Assembly: GCA_018268075.1 (NCBI GenBank)
Contig: JAFDXH010000297.1
Span: 1 to 41,403, forward strand
From: Bacteroidota bacterium
GTDB lineage: Bacteria > Bacteroidota > Bacteroidia > Chitinophagales > Chitinophagaceae
Length of the DNA: 41,403 nucleotides
Direction: 5' to 3'
A model generated the notes under the pieces. The model had not been told where the DNA came from and searched no databases. It saw nothing but the letters and a program-made list of their open reading frames with translations. The translations under genes were made by a program, and so were the position numbers. Positions 1 through 8,189 of the stretch are shown here, one piece after another; position 1 is the stretch's first letter; each line of letters starts with the position of its first letter.

Positions 1-773
1 AGATATTTATCAAACAAATTAGGATCAATGTAATTGGTGCTTACATCATCAATATAATCTGTTAAGGATTTACGAAGCAATAATTCCATGCTTATGGTTA
101 CACGCTCTGAAACGTAATATTTAAACCCAAACCCCATTGGAATGTTTATTTGGGTAAGGCTATATTCTTTCCTGTCAGGATATTCGGGAAACCCCTCACC
201 TTCGGTGTGCAATGGCTTTAAATAATACCAGGTCTTCTTGCCATTGGCATCTGTAAGCGATCCCTGTGGATTAAAATGAAATACGCCAACTCCGATTACG
301 CCATAAGGCCTGATACGTGGTTTGTAATCTTCGTTACCAGCATTTAAAAGCATTAAAGGATATACCTCTGCAGCCAGGTAGGCTTCTGAAATATTCGTTT
401 TAAAATCAAGATTTCTTTGTTTGCGCCACAATTCATCAACCCCTTTAGTATTAATTATAGCATCATCACCCTCTAGTTCGCCAATTTGTGCAGCAGCTCT
501 TATTCCAATCCATTCATTAGGATAAACAGAGACAAAAACCCCCTTCATAATTTTAGTTAATGAGAGGTTTACGTCTTTAATAAAACGTGTGCCCTTACCT
601 CGGTTGCCTCCAAGATCGCCCAGAAAAAAGGACGGTCCAATATTGATCCCTACCTCAATTTTCGTTTTTTCATTGCCGAAGACAAGGGATTGAGCTTTAT
701 TTGACTTAGGTAAAATGAATAGAATGCTGGTGAGGAGCATCGCTACAATGTAAGATGGTAAATGTGTTTTCAT
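1..773 (-). CDS. Outer-membrane beta-barrel protein, PorG/DUF6089-like (3' part missing)
   Basis: The reading frame opens with ATG at 773 and stays open to the window edge, giving at least 257 residues. The N-terminus has a basic start, a hydrophobic core of about 18 residues and an AQS-type signal peptidase I site near residue 28. The mature part has alternating polar and aromatic strands and a glycine-rich start (VGINIGPSFFLGDLGG) typical of small Bacteroidota outer-membrane barrels. Near the visible end the segment SLTDYIDDVSTNYID closely resembles the conserved segment I associate with the DUF6089/PorG-like family. PorG takes part in T9SS assembly, but many paralogues have no known role, so only the barrel class is safe. 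It would sit in the outer membrane. It lies downstream of elaA on the same strand, with a 128-base gap. Confidence 0.75.
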   Translation of the reverse strand, partial: MKTHLPSYIVAMLLTSILFILPKSNKAQSLVFGNEKTKIEVGINIGPSFFLGDLGGNRGKGTRFIKDVNLSLTKIMKGVFVSVYPNEWIGIRAAAQIGELEGDDAIINTKGVDELWRKQRNLDFKTNISEAYLAAEVYPLMLLNAGNEDYKPRIRPYGVIGVGVFHFNPQGSLTDANGKKTWYYLKPLHTEGEGFPEYPDRKEYSLTQINIPMGFGFKYYVSERVTISMELLLRKSLTDYIDDVSTNYIDPNLFDKY

Positions 774-901
774 ACGGACAATAAAGTTTTGAATAGGATA
801 ATGTACCCATTGCATAGGCGAATATTGATCCTAATATTAACGGGTATTTGGTTACTTTATTGTTTTAACTAAAACGGTCGTTCAGTACGTTTGTAAGTGT
901 T

Positions 902-1384
902 TTAACCGATCTGGGGGCGAAACATTAGCAGGTGTGGAATATTATCTTCCAAAAAATTTTCACTTGAGCGAAGGAAGCCAAACTCCATATAGAAGTTTTC
1001 CAGATATAGTTGCGCAGCAATAATAATAGGGAAATTCCGGAATAGGAATTCACAATTTTCAATTGAATATTTCATCAATGCCTTTCCAATTTCGTTTTTT
1101 CTCACATCTATTATGGTAAGTACGCGACCTATTGAGGCTGCTCCTTCAAATGCCTCATCTGGTGAAAGTATTCTTGTGTATGCTACTAGCTTGTTATCTA
1201 AATGACCTGTTACGTGCATTGCACTTAGATCTTTAGAATCACAATCCTGATAAGGGCAATTTTGCTCCACTATGAATACTTCATTTCTTACTCGAAGTAT
1301 TTCATAGACTTCATTTGTAGAAAGAGTTGAAAAATGCCTGCATTGCCAAATAATAGAAATTGGGTTAACTTTTGGTTGTGTCAA
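902..1384 (-). CDS. elaA: ElaA-like GNAT family N-acetyltransferase
   Basis: This 160-residue protein has the size and motif order of ElaA, a GNAT acyltransferase that uses acetyl-CoA; its natural substrate is not established. Visible family features are the N-terminal WQCRHFSTLS segment, the EVFIVEQNCPYQD motif (residues about 35-47), the strand and turn IGRVLTIIDVRKNEIGKALM that forms the acetyl-CoA pyrophosphate-binding region (about 85-104), and the C-terminal LENFYMEFGF and DNIPHLLM motifs. The likely start is TTG at 1384. The first ATG is near residue 56 and would remove the conserved N-terminus. It lies 10 bases after the rel stop on the same strand, so it is probably co-transcribed with rel. 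Confidence 0.85.
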   Translation of the reverse strand: MTQPKVNPISIIWQCRHFSTLSTNEVYEILRVRNEVFIVEQNCPYQDCDSKDLSAMHVTGHLDNKLVAYTRILSPDEAFEGAASIGRVLTIIDVRKNEIGKALMKYSIENCEFLFRNFPIIIAAQLYLENFYMEFGFLRSSENFLEDNIPHLLMFRPQIG

Positions 1385-1394
1385 TTTTAATATT

Positions 1395-3623
1395 TTATTC
1401 TGTATCGAACCTTTCTACACTTTCTATCCCTGGCAATGATTTTAAATTTTCTACTAGTTCATCAAGCTCATCTTTGTCGTGTACATATACTTTTACATTT
1501 CCTTCAAACAGGCCATCCTTGGCCTCAATGGTTAGAGCATTGATATTGATACGTAACGTGCCACTGATAAGGTTGGTGATTTTATTAATTACGCCCACAT
1601 CATCAAGGCCTATTATACGAATTCCAGTCAGAAATGAAATTTCTTTATTCTTTACCCATTTTGTTTTTACCACCCTATGCCCAAAATTGGCCAATAATCT
1701 TGCAGCATTTGGACAATTGGTGCGATGAATTTTTAGCCCTTCTCCCTGAGTTACAAATCCAAAAACATCATCGCCCGGTATTGGTTTACAACAGTTAGCC
1801 AAAGTGTACATTATCTTATCGCTGCTTTCGCCAAAAATTATAAGTTCGGTATCTTTTTTCAGTAGTGCTTTACTGCCTTCTGACTTTTCATCGGCAGGTG
1901 GTTTTGCAATTTTAGGTGCCAGAATTCTGTCTCCTGAAACATGAAAGTCTTTTAATTCCCTTAGATCAATTTTCTTTATTGCAATATCATATAGTAAGTC
2001 TAAGGTGCTGTTAATTTTATAAAACGCCGCAATCTCCTCCTGGTTTTGTTGGTTAAAACTTGCACCGAGTGAATCAAGTTTTTTGCTTAAAATAATCTTA
2101 CCTTCTTCAGCAATTTTTCTTTTCTCTTCCTTAAGCGAATCTTTTATTTTAGATCTGGCTTTAGTGGTTACTACATTCTTCAGCCATTCCGCTTTTGGTT
2201 TTTGTTTGGTAGAGGTAATTATTTCTACCTGATCGCCACTACGCAACACATGCCCTATTGGCACCAACTTGTGATTTACTTTAGCGCCTATACACTTTTC
2301 GCCAACTGCTGTATGAATTGAAAATGCGAAATCAAGTGCGGAAGAGCCTGTAGGTAGCATTTTAATATCTCCCTTAGGGGTATAAACATAAATCTCCTCA
2401 GCTAAGAATGACACTTTAAAATCTTGTAGAAAATCTATTGAATTGGTATCCTGGCTGGCCAGCATATCTCTTATTTGCTGAAACCATTTATCAAAACGGT
2501 TTTCATCATTAGTGCCTTCTTTATATTTCCAATGAGCAGCAAGCCCTTTCTCTGCTATGTCATTCATTCTTTTGGTTCTAATCTGTACTTCTACCCATTT
2601 TCCCTGAGGCCCCATTACAGTTGTGTGCAGGGCTTCATATCCATTACTTTTAGGGTTGCTTAACCAATCGCGGAGTCTTTCTGGTGCCGGATTATATTCC
2701 TCTGTAACCAGACTGTACACTTTCCAGCAGTCTTCCTTTTCATGTTCTGGTTTGGAATTCAATAATATCCGGATAGCAAACAGATCGTAAACCTCATCAA
2801 AAGAAACCCCCTTTTTTTTCATTTTATTCCAGATAGAATGAATGCTTTTAGGGCGGCCAAAAATTTCAAAATCCAGTTTTGCTTTTATTAGTTTCTCTTT
2901 TACAGGCCTGATAAAGTCATTGATATACCGGGTTCTTTCTTTACGGGTTTTATCGAGCTTGGCTGCAATATAATGGTAGCTGTCGGGCTCCATATATTTC
3001 ATACTCAAATCTTCGAGCTCCGTCTTAATATTATACAATCCCATTCTGTGGGCAAGAGGAGCATATACATAAACTGTTTCAGAGGCGATCTTTAATTGTT
3101 TCTCACGCTTCATGCTTTCCAGTGTACGCATATTGTGTAAGCGATCTGCAAGTTTTATTAGAATTACACGCGGATCATCGGTAAGCGTAAGCAATATTTT
3201 CTTAAAATTTTCCGCTTGTTGTGATACATTAGTGTCTAGAACATTGGAAATTTTAGTGAGACCATCTACAATTTTTGCAATTTCAGAACCAAAGTCCTTT
3301 TTTACTGCCTCTAAGGTTATATCAGTATCCTCCACCGTATCATGAAGCAGTGCGCAGATAGTGCTTCTTACCCCAAGGCCTATTTCTTCTACGCAGATCA
3401 TCGCTACTGCTATCGGATGCAGAATATACGGTTCGCCACTTTTTCTTCGCATAGACTTATGAGCTTCTACAGCTATTTCAAAGGCTAATCGAATCTGCTC
3501 CTTGTCGCCACTTTTTAACTTGGGCTTTAAGGCTCGCAATAAGGCACGGTATCGCCGAAGAATTTCCTTTTTTTCTTCTGCCTCATTCATGGTATAAACA
3601 GGAATATTAAGAGTGGTTTCCAT
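1395..3623 (-). CDS. rel: Bifunctional (p)ppGpp synthetase/hydrolase Rel
   Basis: This cytosolic enzyme makes and degrades (p)ppGpp, the stringent-response alarmone. Using ATG at 3623 it has 742 residues. The order is: an HD hydrolase domain with an intact HDTVED motif at residues 94-99; a synthetase domain with GRPKSIHSIWNKM and DLFAIRILL; a TGS domain starting EIYVYTPKGD; a cysteine-containing region (ANCCKPIPGDD ... HRTNCPNA); and a C-terminal ACT domain (GVINKITNLISG). The intact HD motif supports hydrolase activity, so this is a Rel/SpoT-type protein rather than a synthetase-only RelA. The frame continues upstream to a GTG at 3680, but those 19 residues are a hydrophobic AT-rich extension unlike the family, so I reject that start. 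It is the first gene of a probable rel-elaA unit. Confidence 0.95.
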   Translation of the reverse strand: METTLNIPVYTMNEAEEKKEILRRYRALLRALKPKLKSGDKEQIRLAFEIAVEAHKSMRRKSGEPYILHPIAVAMICVEEIGLGVRSTICALLHDTVEDTDITLEAVKKDFGSEIAKIVDGLTKISNVLDTNVSQQAENFKKILLTLTDDPRVILIKLADRLHNMRTLESMKREKQLKIASETVYVYAPLAHRMGLYNIKTELEDLSMKYMEPDSYHYIAAKLDKTRKERTRYINDFIRPVKEKLIKAKLDFEIFGRPKSIHSIWNKMKKKGVSFDEVYDLFAIRILLNSKPEHEKEDCWKVYSLVTEEYNPAPERLRDWLSNPKSNGYEALHTTVMGPQGKWVEVQIRTKRMNDIAEKGLAAHWKYKEGTNDENRFDKWFQQIRDMLASQDTNSIDFLQDFKVSFLAEEIYVYTPKGDIKMLPTGSSALDFAFSIHTAVGEKCIGAKVNHKLVPIGHVLRSGDQVEIITSTKQKPKAEWLKNVVTTKARSKIKDSLKEEKRKIAEEGKIILSKKLDSLGASFNQQNQEEIAAFYKINSTLDLLYDIAIKKIDLRELKDFHVSGDRILAPKIAKPPADEKSEGSKALLKKDTELIIFGESSDKIMYTLANCCKPIPGDDVFGFVTQGEGLKIHRTNCPNAARLLANFGHRVVKTKWVKNKEISFLTGIRIIGLDDVGVINKITNLISGTLRININALTIEAKDGLFEGNVKVYVHDKDELDELVENLKSLPGIESVERFDTE

Positions 3624-3742
3624 TGAATACGAATTTACATAAGAAATAAAATAAAAGAATAAAATTAATATGGGGAGCACATTGTTATTGAAGCAGAATT
3701 TTTTATTTAAACAATTTACTTTTTCATTTTAAATGAATCCAT

Positions 3743-3750
3743 TACTTTTG
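3743..3750 (+). promoter_or_regulatory. Bacteroidota -7 promoter element for tRNA-Leu
   Basis: TACTTTTG matches the Bacteroidota -7 consensus TAnnTTTG exactly. It ends 11 bases before the tRNA 5' end, which suits a very short leader. The -33 element is weak: only a T-rich stretch lies about 20 bases upstream. Confidence 0.6.
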
Positions 3751-3761
3751 CCGCCCCAAAT

Positions 3762-3843
3762 GCGCATGTGGTGAAATTGGTAGACACGTCAGACTTAGGA
3801 TCTGATGCCGCAAGGTGTGGGGGTTCGAGTCCCTCCATGCGCA
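3762..3843 (+). tRNA. tRNA-Leu (anticodon UAG)
   Basis: The 82-nucleotide tRNA folds as a class II cloverleaf. The acceptor GCGCATG (3762-3768) pairs with CATGCGC (3836-3842), followed by discriminator A. The D-arm contains AAATTGGTAGA, and the anticodon stem TCAGA/TCTGA flanks the loop CTTAGGA, with anticodon TAG at 3796-3798 (reads CUA and other CUN leucine codons). A long variable arm (GCC/GGT stem) and a T-arm with TTCGAGT follow. CCA is not encoded. A T-run directly after the gene (3845-3850) could end transcription. Confidence 0.97.
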
Positions 3844-3872
3844 CTTTTTTACTTTATTTTAAATACAGCAAC

Positions 3873-3902
3873 ACTTTCCCGGAATTATTCATCTGGGAAA
3901 GT
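3873..3902 (+). promoter_or_regulatory. Hairpin in the leader of the trigger factor gene
   Basis: ACTTTCCC (3873-3880) pairs perfectly with GGGAAAGT (3895-3902). Three more pairs, one of them G-U, extend the stem to 11 and leave an 8-base loop. It ends 11 bases before the tig ATG. No T-run follows it, so it does not look like a terminator for the tRNA. A regulatory or RNA-processing role is inference. Confidence 0.5.
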
Positions 3903-3913
3903 AAATTCAGACT

Positions 3914-5257
3914 ATGGCAAGTGTTACAAAAGAAAATATCGGTAATCTTCATGATAAGCTGATAGTAAAAATATCTAAAGAAGATTATCTTCCTTTTTTT
4001 GAAAAATCAGTTAAAGACTTTTCAAAAAAGGCCAATATACCAGGTTTTAGAAAAGGAATGGTTCCTGCAGGAATGATAAAGAAAATGTATGGCCCTTCCC
4101 TTTATTATGATGAGGTGATCAAATCAGTAGAGAAACAATTGAATCAATATCTTACCGAGGAAAAACCAGAAATTTTTGCCCAACCACTACCGCTACAGGC
4201 GGATATGGCTTCTATGAATATGAATAATCCGGTGGATTATGAGTTCCCGTTTGAAATTGGGTACAAACCTGAGATCAGCCTTGATTTTATTGGTAATCTG
4301 AAACCTACCCTTTATAAGGTGGAAGCTACACCTGAAATGGTTAATGAGGAAATCGAGAAGATGCTCACCAAATCAGCTACTTTAAAAGAGGTAGATACCG
4401 TAACTACTCCTGAAAACATTTTGGCAGTTAGTTTTACCTCATCTGATGAAGTAGCTGGCGCAGAAGCGGAAGGTGAATCTAATCAGGTAGAAATTACAGT
4501 AAAAGATTTCAAAAATGCAGATGAAATTTTAAATAAGCAGCAAGGAGCCATTATTGAGATAATTCCAGAGCAGGCTTTCGTTGAAGATAGGTCAGAAGAA
4601 ATAATTGCTTCATTTAACCTGAAAGCAGGAGAGGGGAAGAAATATGAAATGAAATTGGAGAAAATTAGTATTCCTGAGAAAAAGGAATTGAATGAAGAAT
4701 TCTTTAAATTGGTTTTTCCTGAAAAGGAAATAAAAATTGAAGCTGATTTTCGTAAGGTGCTACAAGAGGAAATTCAAATACAGTGGGATAAGGCGGGTAA
4801 TGAGCAGATTCATGACCAGTTTTATCATGCTATGCTAGACGTTTCTATTAACTTACCCGAAGCTTTTCTTAAAAACTGGATCGCCAAAGGTGGCGAAAAG
4901 GAGAAGTCGGCTGAAGAGGTGGAAAGTCAGCTACCCAAATTTCTGGATCAGCTTAAATACCAGCTTATTTCTGATAAAATTATCAAAGACAATGATTTAA
5001 ATGTAACCCAAGATGAGATAAGATTAAATATCCAAAATCAAGTAATGGGTTATTTTGGAGGAATGGCACCTCAGGGAGACCTTTCCTGGTTAGACAGCTA
5101 TATTGACAGAATGATGAAAGACGAAAAGCAGGTAGAATCTACTTATCATAAGGTAATTACTGATAAAATATTTAATTGGCTGGATACACAAGTAAAGCCA
5201 ACCGAAAAGACTATTTCTGCTGAAGAGTTTGTAAAATTGCAGCATCACCATCATTAA
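3914..5257 (+). CDS. tig: Trigger factor (ribosome-associated chaperone)
   Basis: Trigger factor binds the ribosome exit tunnel and shields nascent chains. The 447-residue product carries the ribosome-docking signature IPGFRKGMVPAGMIKKMYG (about residues 42-60) in the N-terminal domain. The middle region (about 140-240), where the FKBP-type isomerase domain normally sits, is diverged, so prolyl isomerase activity is uncertain. A long helical C-terminal region (about 250-430) fits the chaperone arms. The protein ends in four histidines (LQHHHH), which is unusual and may bind metal. ATG at 3914 is the natural start. A hairpin lies 11 bases upstream. The Clp protease genes follow after a 159-base gap that holds its own promoter. 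Confidence 0.92.
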   Translation: MASVTKENIGNLHDKLIVKISKEDYLPFFEKSVKDFSKKANIPGFRKGMVPAGMIKKMYGPSLYYDEVIKSVEKQLNQYLTEEKPEIFAQPLPLQADMASMNMNNPVDYEFPFEIGYKPEISLDFIGNLKPTLYKVEATPEMVNEEIEKMLTKSATLKEVDTVTTPENILAVSFTSSDEVAGAEAEGESNQVEITVKDFKNADEILNKQQGAIIEIIPEQAFVEDRSEEIIASFNLKAGEGKKYEMKLEKISIPEKKELNEEFFKLVFPEKEIKIEADFRKVLQEEIQIQWDKAGNEQIHDQFYHAMLDVSINLPEAFLKNWIAKGGEKEKSAEEVESQLPKFLDQLKYQLISDKIIKDNDLNVTQDEIRLNIQNQVMGYFGGMAPQGDLSWLDSYIDRMMKDEKQVESTYHKVITDKIFNWLDTQVKPTEKTISAEEFVKLQHHHH

Positions 5258-5351
5258 TAGTTTTTCTTTCCGTTTCTAATAGTTCTTGCAACAAGAGGTT
5301 CAGGTGTCAGATTTATTATTGAATTTTCTGAATCTTGAAGATTCTCGCCAT

Positions 5352-5384
5352 TTTGTCTTATTTTTTTAGTTAGCATTATTTTTG
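5352..5384 (+). promoter_or_regulatory. Promoter of the clpP-clpP-clpX operon
   Basis: The -33 element TTTG (5352-5355) and the -7 element TATTTTTG (5377-5384) match the Bacteroidota consensus TTTG/TAnnTTTG with 21 bases between them. The start would fall near 5390, about 25 bases before the first clpP ATG. The Clp genes can therefore be transcribed separately from tig. Confidence 0.65.
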
Positions 5385-5416
5385 GAACTTCATTCACTTA
5401 TCATCAAAAGCATTTT

Positions 5417-6106
5417 ATGAACTACGGAAAAGAATTTGAAAAATATGCTGTGAAGCACAAGGGAATTAGCAGCAATACGCTTCATGGATATATGCACCAT
5501 AATGTAACCAATCTTACTCCCAATATTATTGAAGAAAGGCCTATGAACATTGCTGTCATGGATGTGTACAGCAGGCTTATGATGGATCGGATTATCTTTT
5601 TGGGATACCCAGTAAATGACGAGGTGGCCAATATAATAATCGCACAATTATTATTTCTGGAAAGTACCGACCGCACAAGAGATATACAGATGTATATCAA
5701 TTCACCCGGAGGAGGAGTATATGCGGGCCTTGGATTATATGATACTATGCAATTTGTAACTCCCGATATATCTACTATCTGTACTGGAATGGCAGCAAGT
5801 ATGGCAGCTGTATTGATGTGTGCCGGAACACATGGTAAGAGGAGTGCGCTTAAACATTCACGTATAATGATGCACCAGCCAAGTGCAGGTGCTGCCGGCC
5901 AGGCAAGCGATGTAGAAATCACTGTAAATGAAGTACGCAAAATTAAAAAGGAGCTTTATGATATTTTAAGCAATCATACAGGGCAAACTTTTGATAAAAT
6001 CGCTAAAGATAGTAACCGCGATTATTGGATGACTGCTACAGAAGCTAAAGAATACGGCCTGGTAGATGAAGTGCTTATCACAAACTCAAGAAAAACTAAA
6101 AAGTAA
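5417..6106 (+). CDS. clpP: ATP-dependent Clp protease proteolytic subunit, copy 1
   Basis: This is the serine protease subunit that forms the barrel-shaped chamber fed by ClpX. The 229-residue protein contains the full triad by spacing: Ser128 in GMAASMAAV, His153 in MMHQPS and Asp202 in SNRDYWM, separated by 25 and 49 residues as in the family. The oxyanion-loop segment INSPGGGVYAGL is present near residues 94-105. A roughly 40-residue N-terminal extension precedes the conserved region, probably a propeptide or an axial loop. It is the first gene of a clpP-clpP-clpX operon; the second clpP begins 21 bases after its stop. The catalytic residues of both copies are intact, so neither is an inactive ClpR-type subunit. 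Confidence 0.95.
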   Translation: MNYGKEFEKYAVKHKGISSNTLHGYMHHNVTNLTPNIIEERPMNIAVMDVYSRLMMDRIIFLGYPVNDEVANIIIAQLLFLESTDRTRDIQMYINSPGGGVYAGLGLYDTMQFVTPDISTICTGMAASMAAVLMCAGTHGKRSALKHSRIMMHQPSAGAAGQASDVEITVNEVRKIKKELYDILSNHTGQTFDKIAKDSNRDYWMTATEAKEYGLVDEVLITNSRKTKK

Positions 6107-6127
6107 ATTTTTTAAACATAGAAATAG

Positions 6128-6754
6128 ATGTTAATTAATAATTCAATCCGCTTAGAGGAAGAAGAAGAGCCTGAAAAAGGCAATTCAGAGAACCCTATGG
6201 AAAAGATGATGATGGGTGCAATGATGTTTGATAAAAAATTTGTCGAACAACGTAAGATTTTTTTATGGGGCGAAGTGCACGATAAAAGTGCACGTGATAT
6301 TACCAATAGGCTATTGTACCTTGAAGCTGTTGATCCTGGAAAGGAAATCACATTTTATATCAATAGCCCGGGGGGTGTAATTACCAGTGGAATGGTGATC
6401 TATGATACAATGCAAATGATTTCATCCCCTGTAAGTACTGTTTGTATGGGTATGGCTGCCAGCATGGGCAGCATACTATTGAGTGGTGGTAAAAAGGGAA
6501 AACGTTATATTTTTCCCCACGGCGAGGTGATGATTCATCAGCCAAGTGGTGGTGGGCAGGGTACAAGCGCAGATTTAGAAATAATGGCGTTACAGATACA
6601 GAAAGCGAAAGAAATCGGTGCAAAAATATTGGCAGAAAATTGTGGTCAGAAATATGAAAAGATAATGGAGGATTTTGATCGTGATTTCTGGATGGATGCC
6701 GAGCAAAGTAAAAAATATGGTATTGTTGACTCTATTATTCATAAATTAGCATAA
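6128..6754 (+). CDS. clpP: ATP-dependent Clp protease proteolytic subunit, copy 2
   Basis: This second ClpP-family subunit (208 residues) has its own complete triad: Ser112 in GMAASMGSI, His137 in VMIHQPS and Asp186 in DFDRDFWMD, with the same 25- and 49-residue spacing as copy 1. [11 protein letters not shown] is present near residues 79-88. The N-terminus differs strongly from copy 1: it has an acidic run (EEEEEP, residues 10-15) followed by a methionine-rich segment ([10 protein letters not shown]). It lies between clpP copy 1 and clpX (43 bases to the clpX ATG). The two copies may form mixed barrels, as paired ClpPs do in some other bacteria; this is inference. Confidence 0.93.
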   Translation: MLINNSIRLEEEEEPEKGNSENPMEKMMMGAMMFDKKFVEQRKIFLWGEVHDKSARDITNRLLYLEAVDPGKEITFYINSPGGVITSGMVIYDTMQMISSPVSTVCMGMAASMGSILLSGGKKGKRYIFPHGEVMIHQPSGGGQGTSADLEIMALQIQKAKEIGAKILAENCGQKYEKIMEDFDRDFWMDAEQSKKYGIVDSIIHKLA

Positions 6755-6797
6755 CCGGGAACTAAAAAATTCCTTTGAATTAAAGAAATCTGTCCTA

Positions 6798-8042
6798 ATG
6801 GCAAAACAACCTATATTAAAATGTTCATTTTGTGGCCGCAGAAGAGAAGAAGTAAAAATTCTGATCGCTGGTCAGGAAGGGCATATTTGCGAGTATTGTG
6901 TAGAGCATGCCCAAGAAATAATTGCACAGGAGATTTTGCCTCCACAGGAAAAACCAAATGCCACATCAAGTAATTATAACAACCTAACTGTAAAGAAACC
7001 GATCGAACTAAAGAAATATCTGGATGAATATGTAATAGGCCAGGATGAAGCAAAGAAAGTTTTGGCGGTAGCAGTATATAATCACTACAAGAGACTTAAT
7101 CAGAAGACAAGTAATGATGTAGAAATAGAAAAAAGCAACATTGTAATGGTGGGCGAAACGGGCACCGGTAAAACTCTTTTGGCAAAGACTATAGCACGTA
7201 TTCTTAATGTACCATTTGCTATTGTAGATGCAACCGTATTTACAGAAGCTGGTTATGTGGGTGAGGATGTGGAAAGTATATTAAGCAGGCTGCTTCAGGT
7301 TTGTAATTATGATGTAAATGCAGCACAGAGAGGCATTGTATATATTGATGAAATAGATAAAATAGCACGAAAAAGCGATAACCCTAGTATTACACGCGAT
7401 GTGAGTGGCGAAGGGGTGCAGCAAGGACTACTTAAATTGCTTGAAGGTACAGATGTATTGGTACCACCTCATGGGGGCAGAAAACACCCTGAGCAAAAGC
7501 TGGTGAAAGTAAATACCAGCAACATATTATTTATATGTGGTGGTGCATTTGATGGTGTAGATAGGCTGATAGGCAAAAGAATAAACACCAATGCTATTGG
7601 TTTTAGCGTAAATAAGGATGTGCAGGAATATCAACGTAAAAACCTTCTTCAGTTTGTAAACGCACAAGACCTTAAGAGTTTTGGCCTTATTCCTGAATTG
7701 TTGGGCAGGCTGCCTGTGATTACTTATTTGCAGCCACTGGACGCTGCTACATTAAGAAATATTCTTACCGAGCCTAAAAACTCACTGATAAAACAATACA
7801 AAAAATTATTTGAATTAGAGGGGATAGACCTTATAATTGAAAATGACGTATATGATTTTATGGTAGAGAAGGCTATGGAATATAAACTTGGTGCACGTGG
7901 CTTAAGAAGTATTTGTGAAAGCATACTTACAGACGCGATGTATGAATTGCCATCTCAAAAATTAAAAACTTTTACACTTACCAAAGAATATGCAGTCCGT
8001 AAGTTTAGTATAAGCAAATTAAGCCTACTGAAGGTAGCCTGA
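6798..8042 (+). CDS. clpX: ATP-dependent Clp protease ATP-binding subunit ClpX
   Basis: ClpX is the AAA+ unfoldase that recognises tagged substrates and threads them into ClpP. The 414-residue protein starts with a C4 zinc-binding domain (Cys9, Cys12, Cys31, Cys34). The AAA+ module follows, with Walker A GETGTGKT at 119-126 (the usual form is GPTGSGKT), the pore loop AGYVGED, the Walker B region [12 protein letters not shown] and the GRKHPEQ region. The C-terminal small domain contains [11 protein letters not shown]. It closes the operon with the two clpP genes. The Glu in place of Pro in the P-loop is a common kind of variation and should not prevent ATP binding. Confidence 0.96.
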   Translation: MAKQPILKCSFCGRRREEVKILIAGQEGHICEYCVEHAQEIIAQEILPPQEKPNATSSNYNNLTVKKPIELKKYLDEYVIGQDEAKKVLAVAVYNHYKRLNQKTSNDVEIEKSNIVMVGETGTGKTLLAKTIARILNVPFAIVDATVFTEAGYVGEDVESILSRLLQVCNYDVNAAQRGIVYIDEIDKIARKSDNPSITRDVSGEGVQQGLLKLLEGTDVLVPPHGGRKHPEQKLVKVNTSNILFICGGAFDGVDRLIGKRINTNAIGFSVNKDVQEYQRKNLLQFVNAQDLKSFGLIPELLGRLPVITYLQPLDAATLRNILTEPKNSLIKQYKKLFELEGIDLIIENDVYDFMVEKAMEYKLGARGLRSICESILTDAMYELPSQKLKTFTLTKEYAVRKFSISKLSLLKVA

Positions 8043-8153
8043 TTATGTTTTTACTATCTATTTACATTGAAAGAAATAGTAAAATACTTTCATTAAAAAA
8101 TGAATTGCCGCTCCATTTAAAATATCTGTTTTCCCATTCTTCTTTTCTTTTTA

Positions 8154-8161
8154 TACTTTTA
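8154..8161 (+). promoter_or_regulatory. Possible -7 promoter element for purA
   Basis: TACTTTTA lies 28 bases before the purA ATG and matches TAnnTTTG at all but the last base. No good -33 element is visible, only a pyrimidine-rich stretch. The 147-base gap after clpX otherwise shows nothing I can name. Confidence 0.35.
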
Positions 8162-8189
8162 CGCTCTGCCTTTTTAAAAATATATTTTT

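Noticed and set aside
3624-3680. Possible 19-residue hydrophobic N-terminal extension of Rel from a GTG start
   Set aside because: The added sequence is hydrophobic, AT-rich and unlike Rel N-termini; the ATG at 3623 gives the normal protein.
3768-3962. A 64-codon frame starting inside the tRNA-Leu gene
   Set aside because: It begins in the tRNA acceptor and overlaps the trigger factor start in another frame.
5482-5940. A 152-codon minus-strand frame inside clpP copy 1
   Set aside because: It is antisense to the active-site region of ClpP and has no support of its own.
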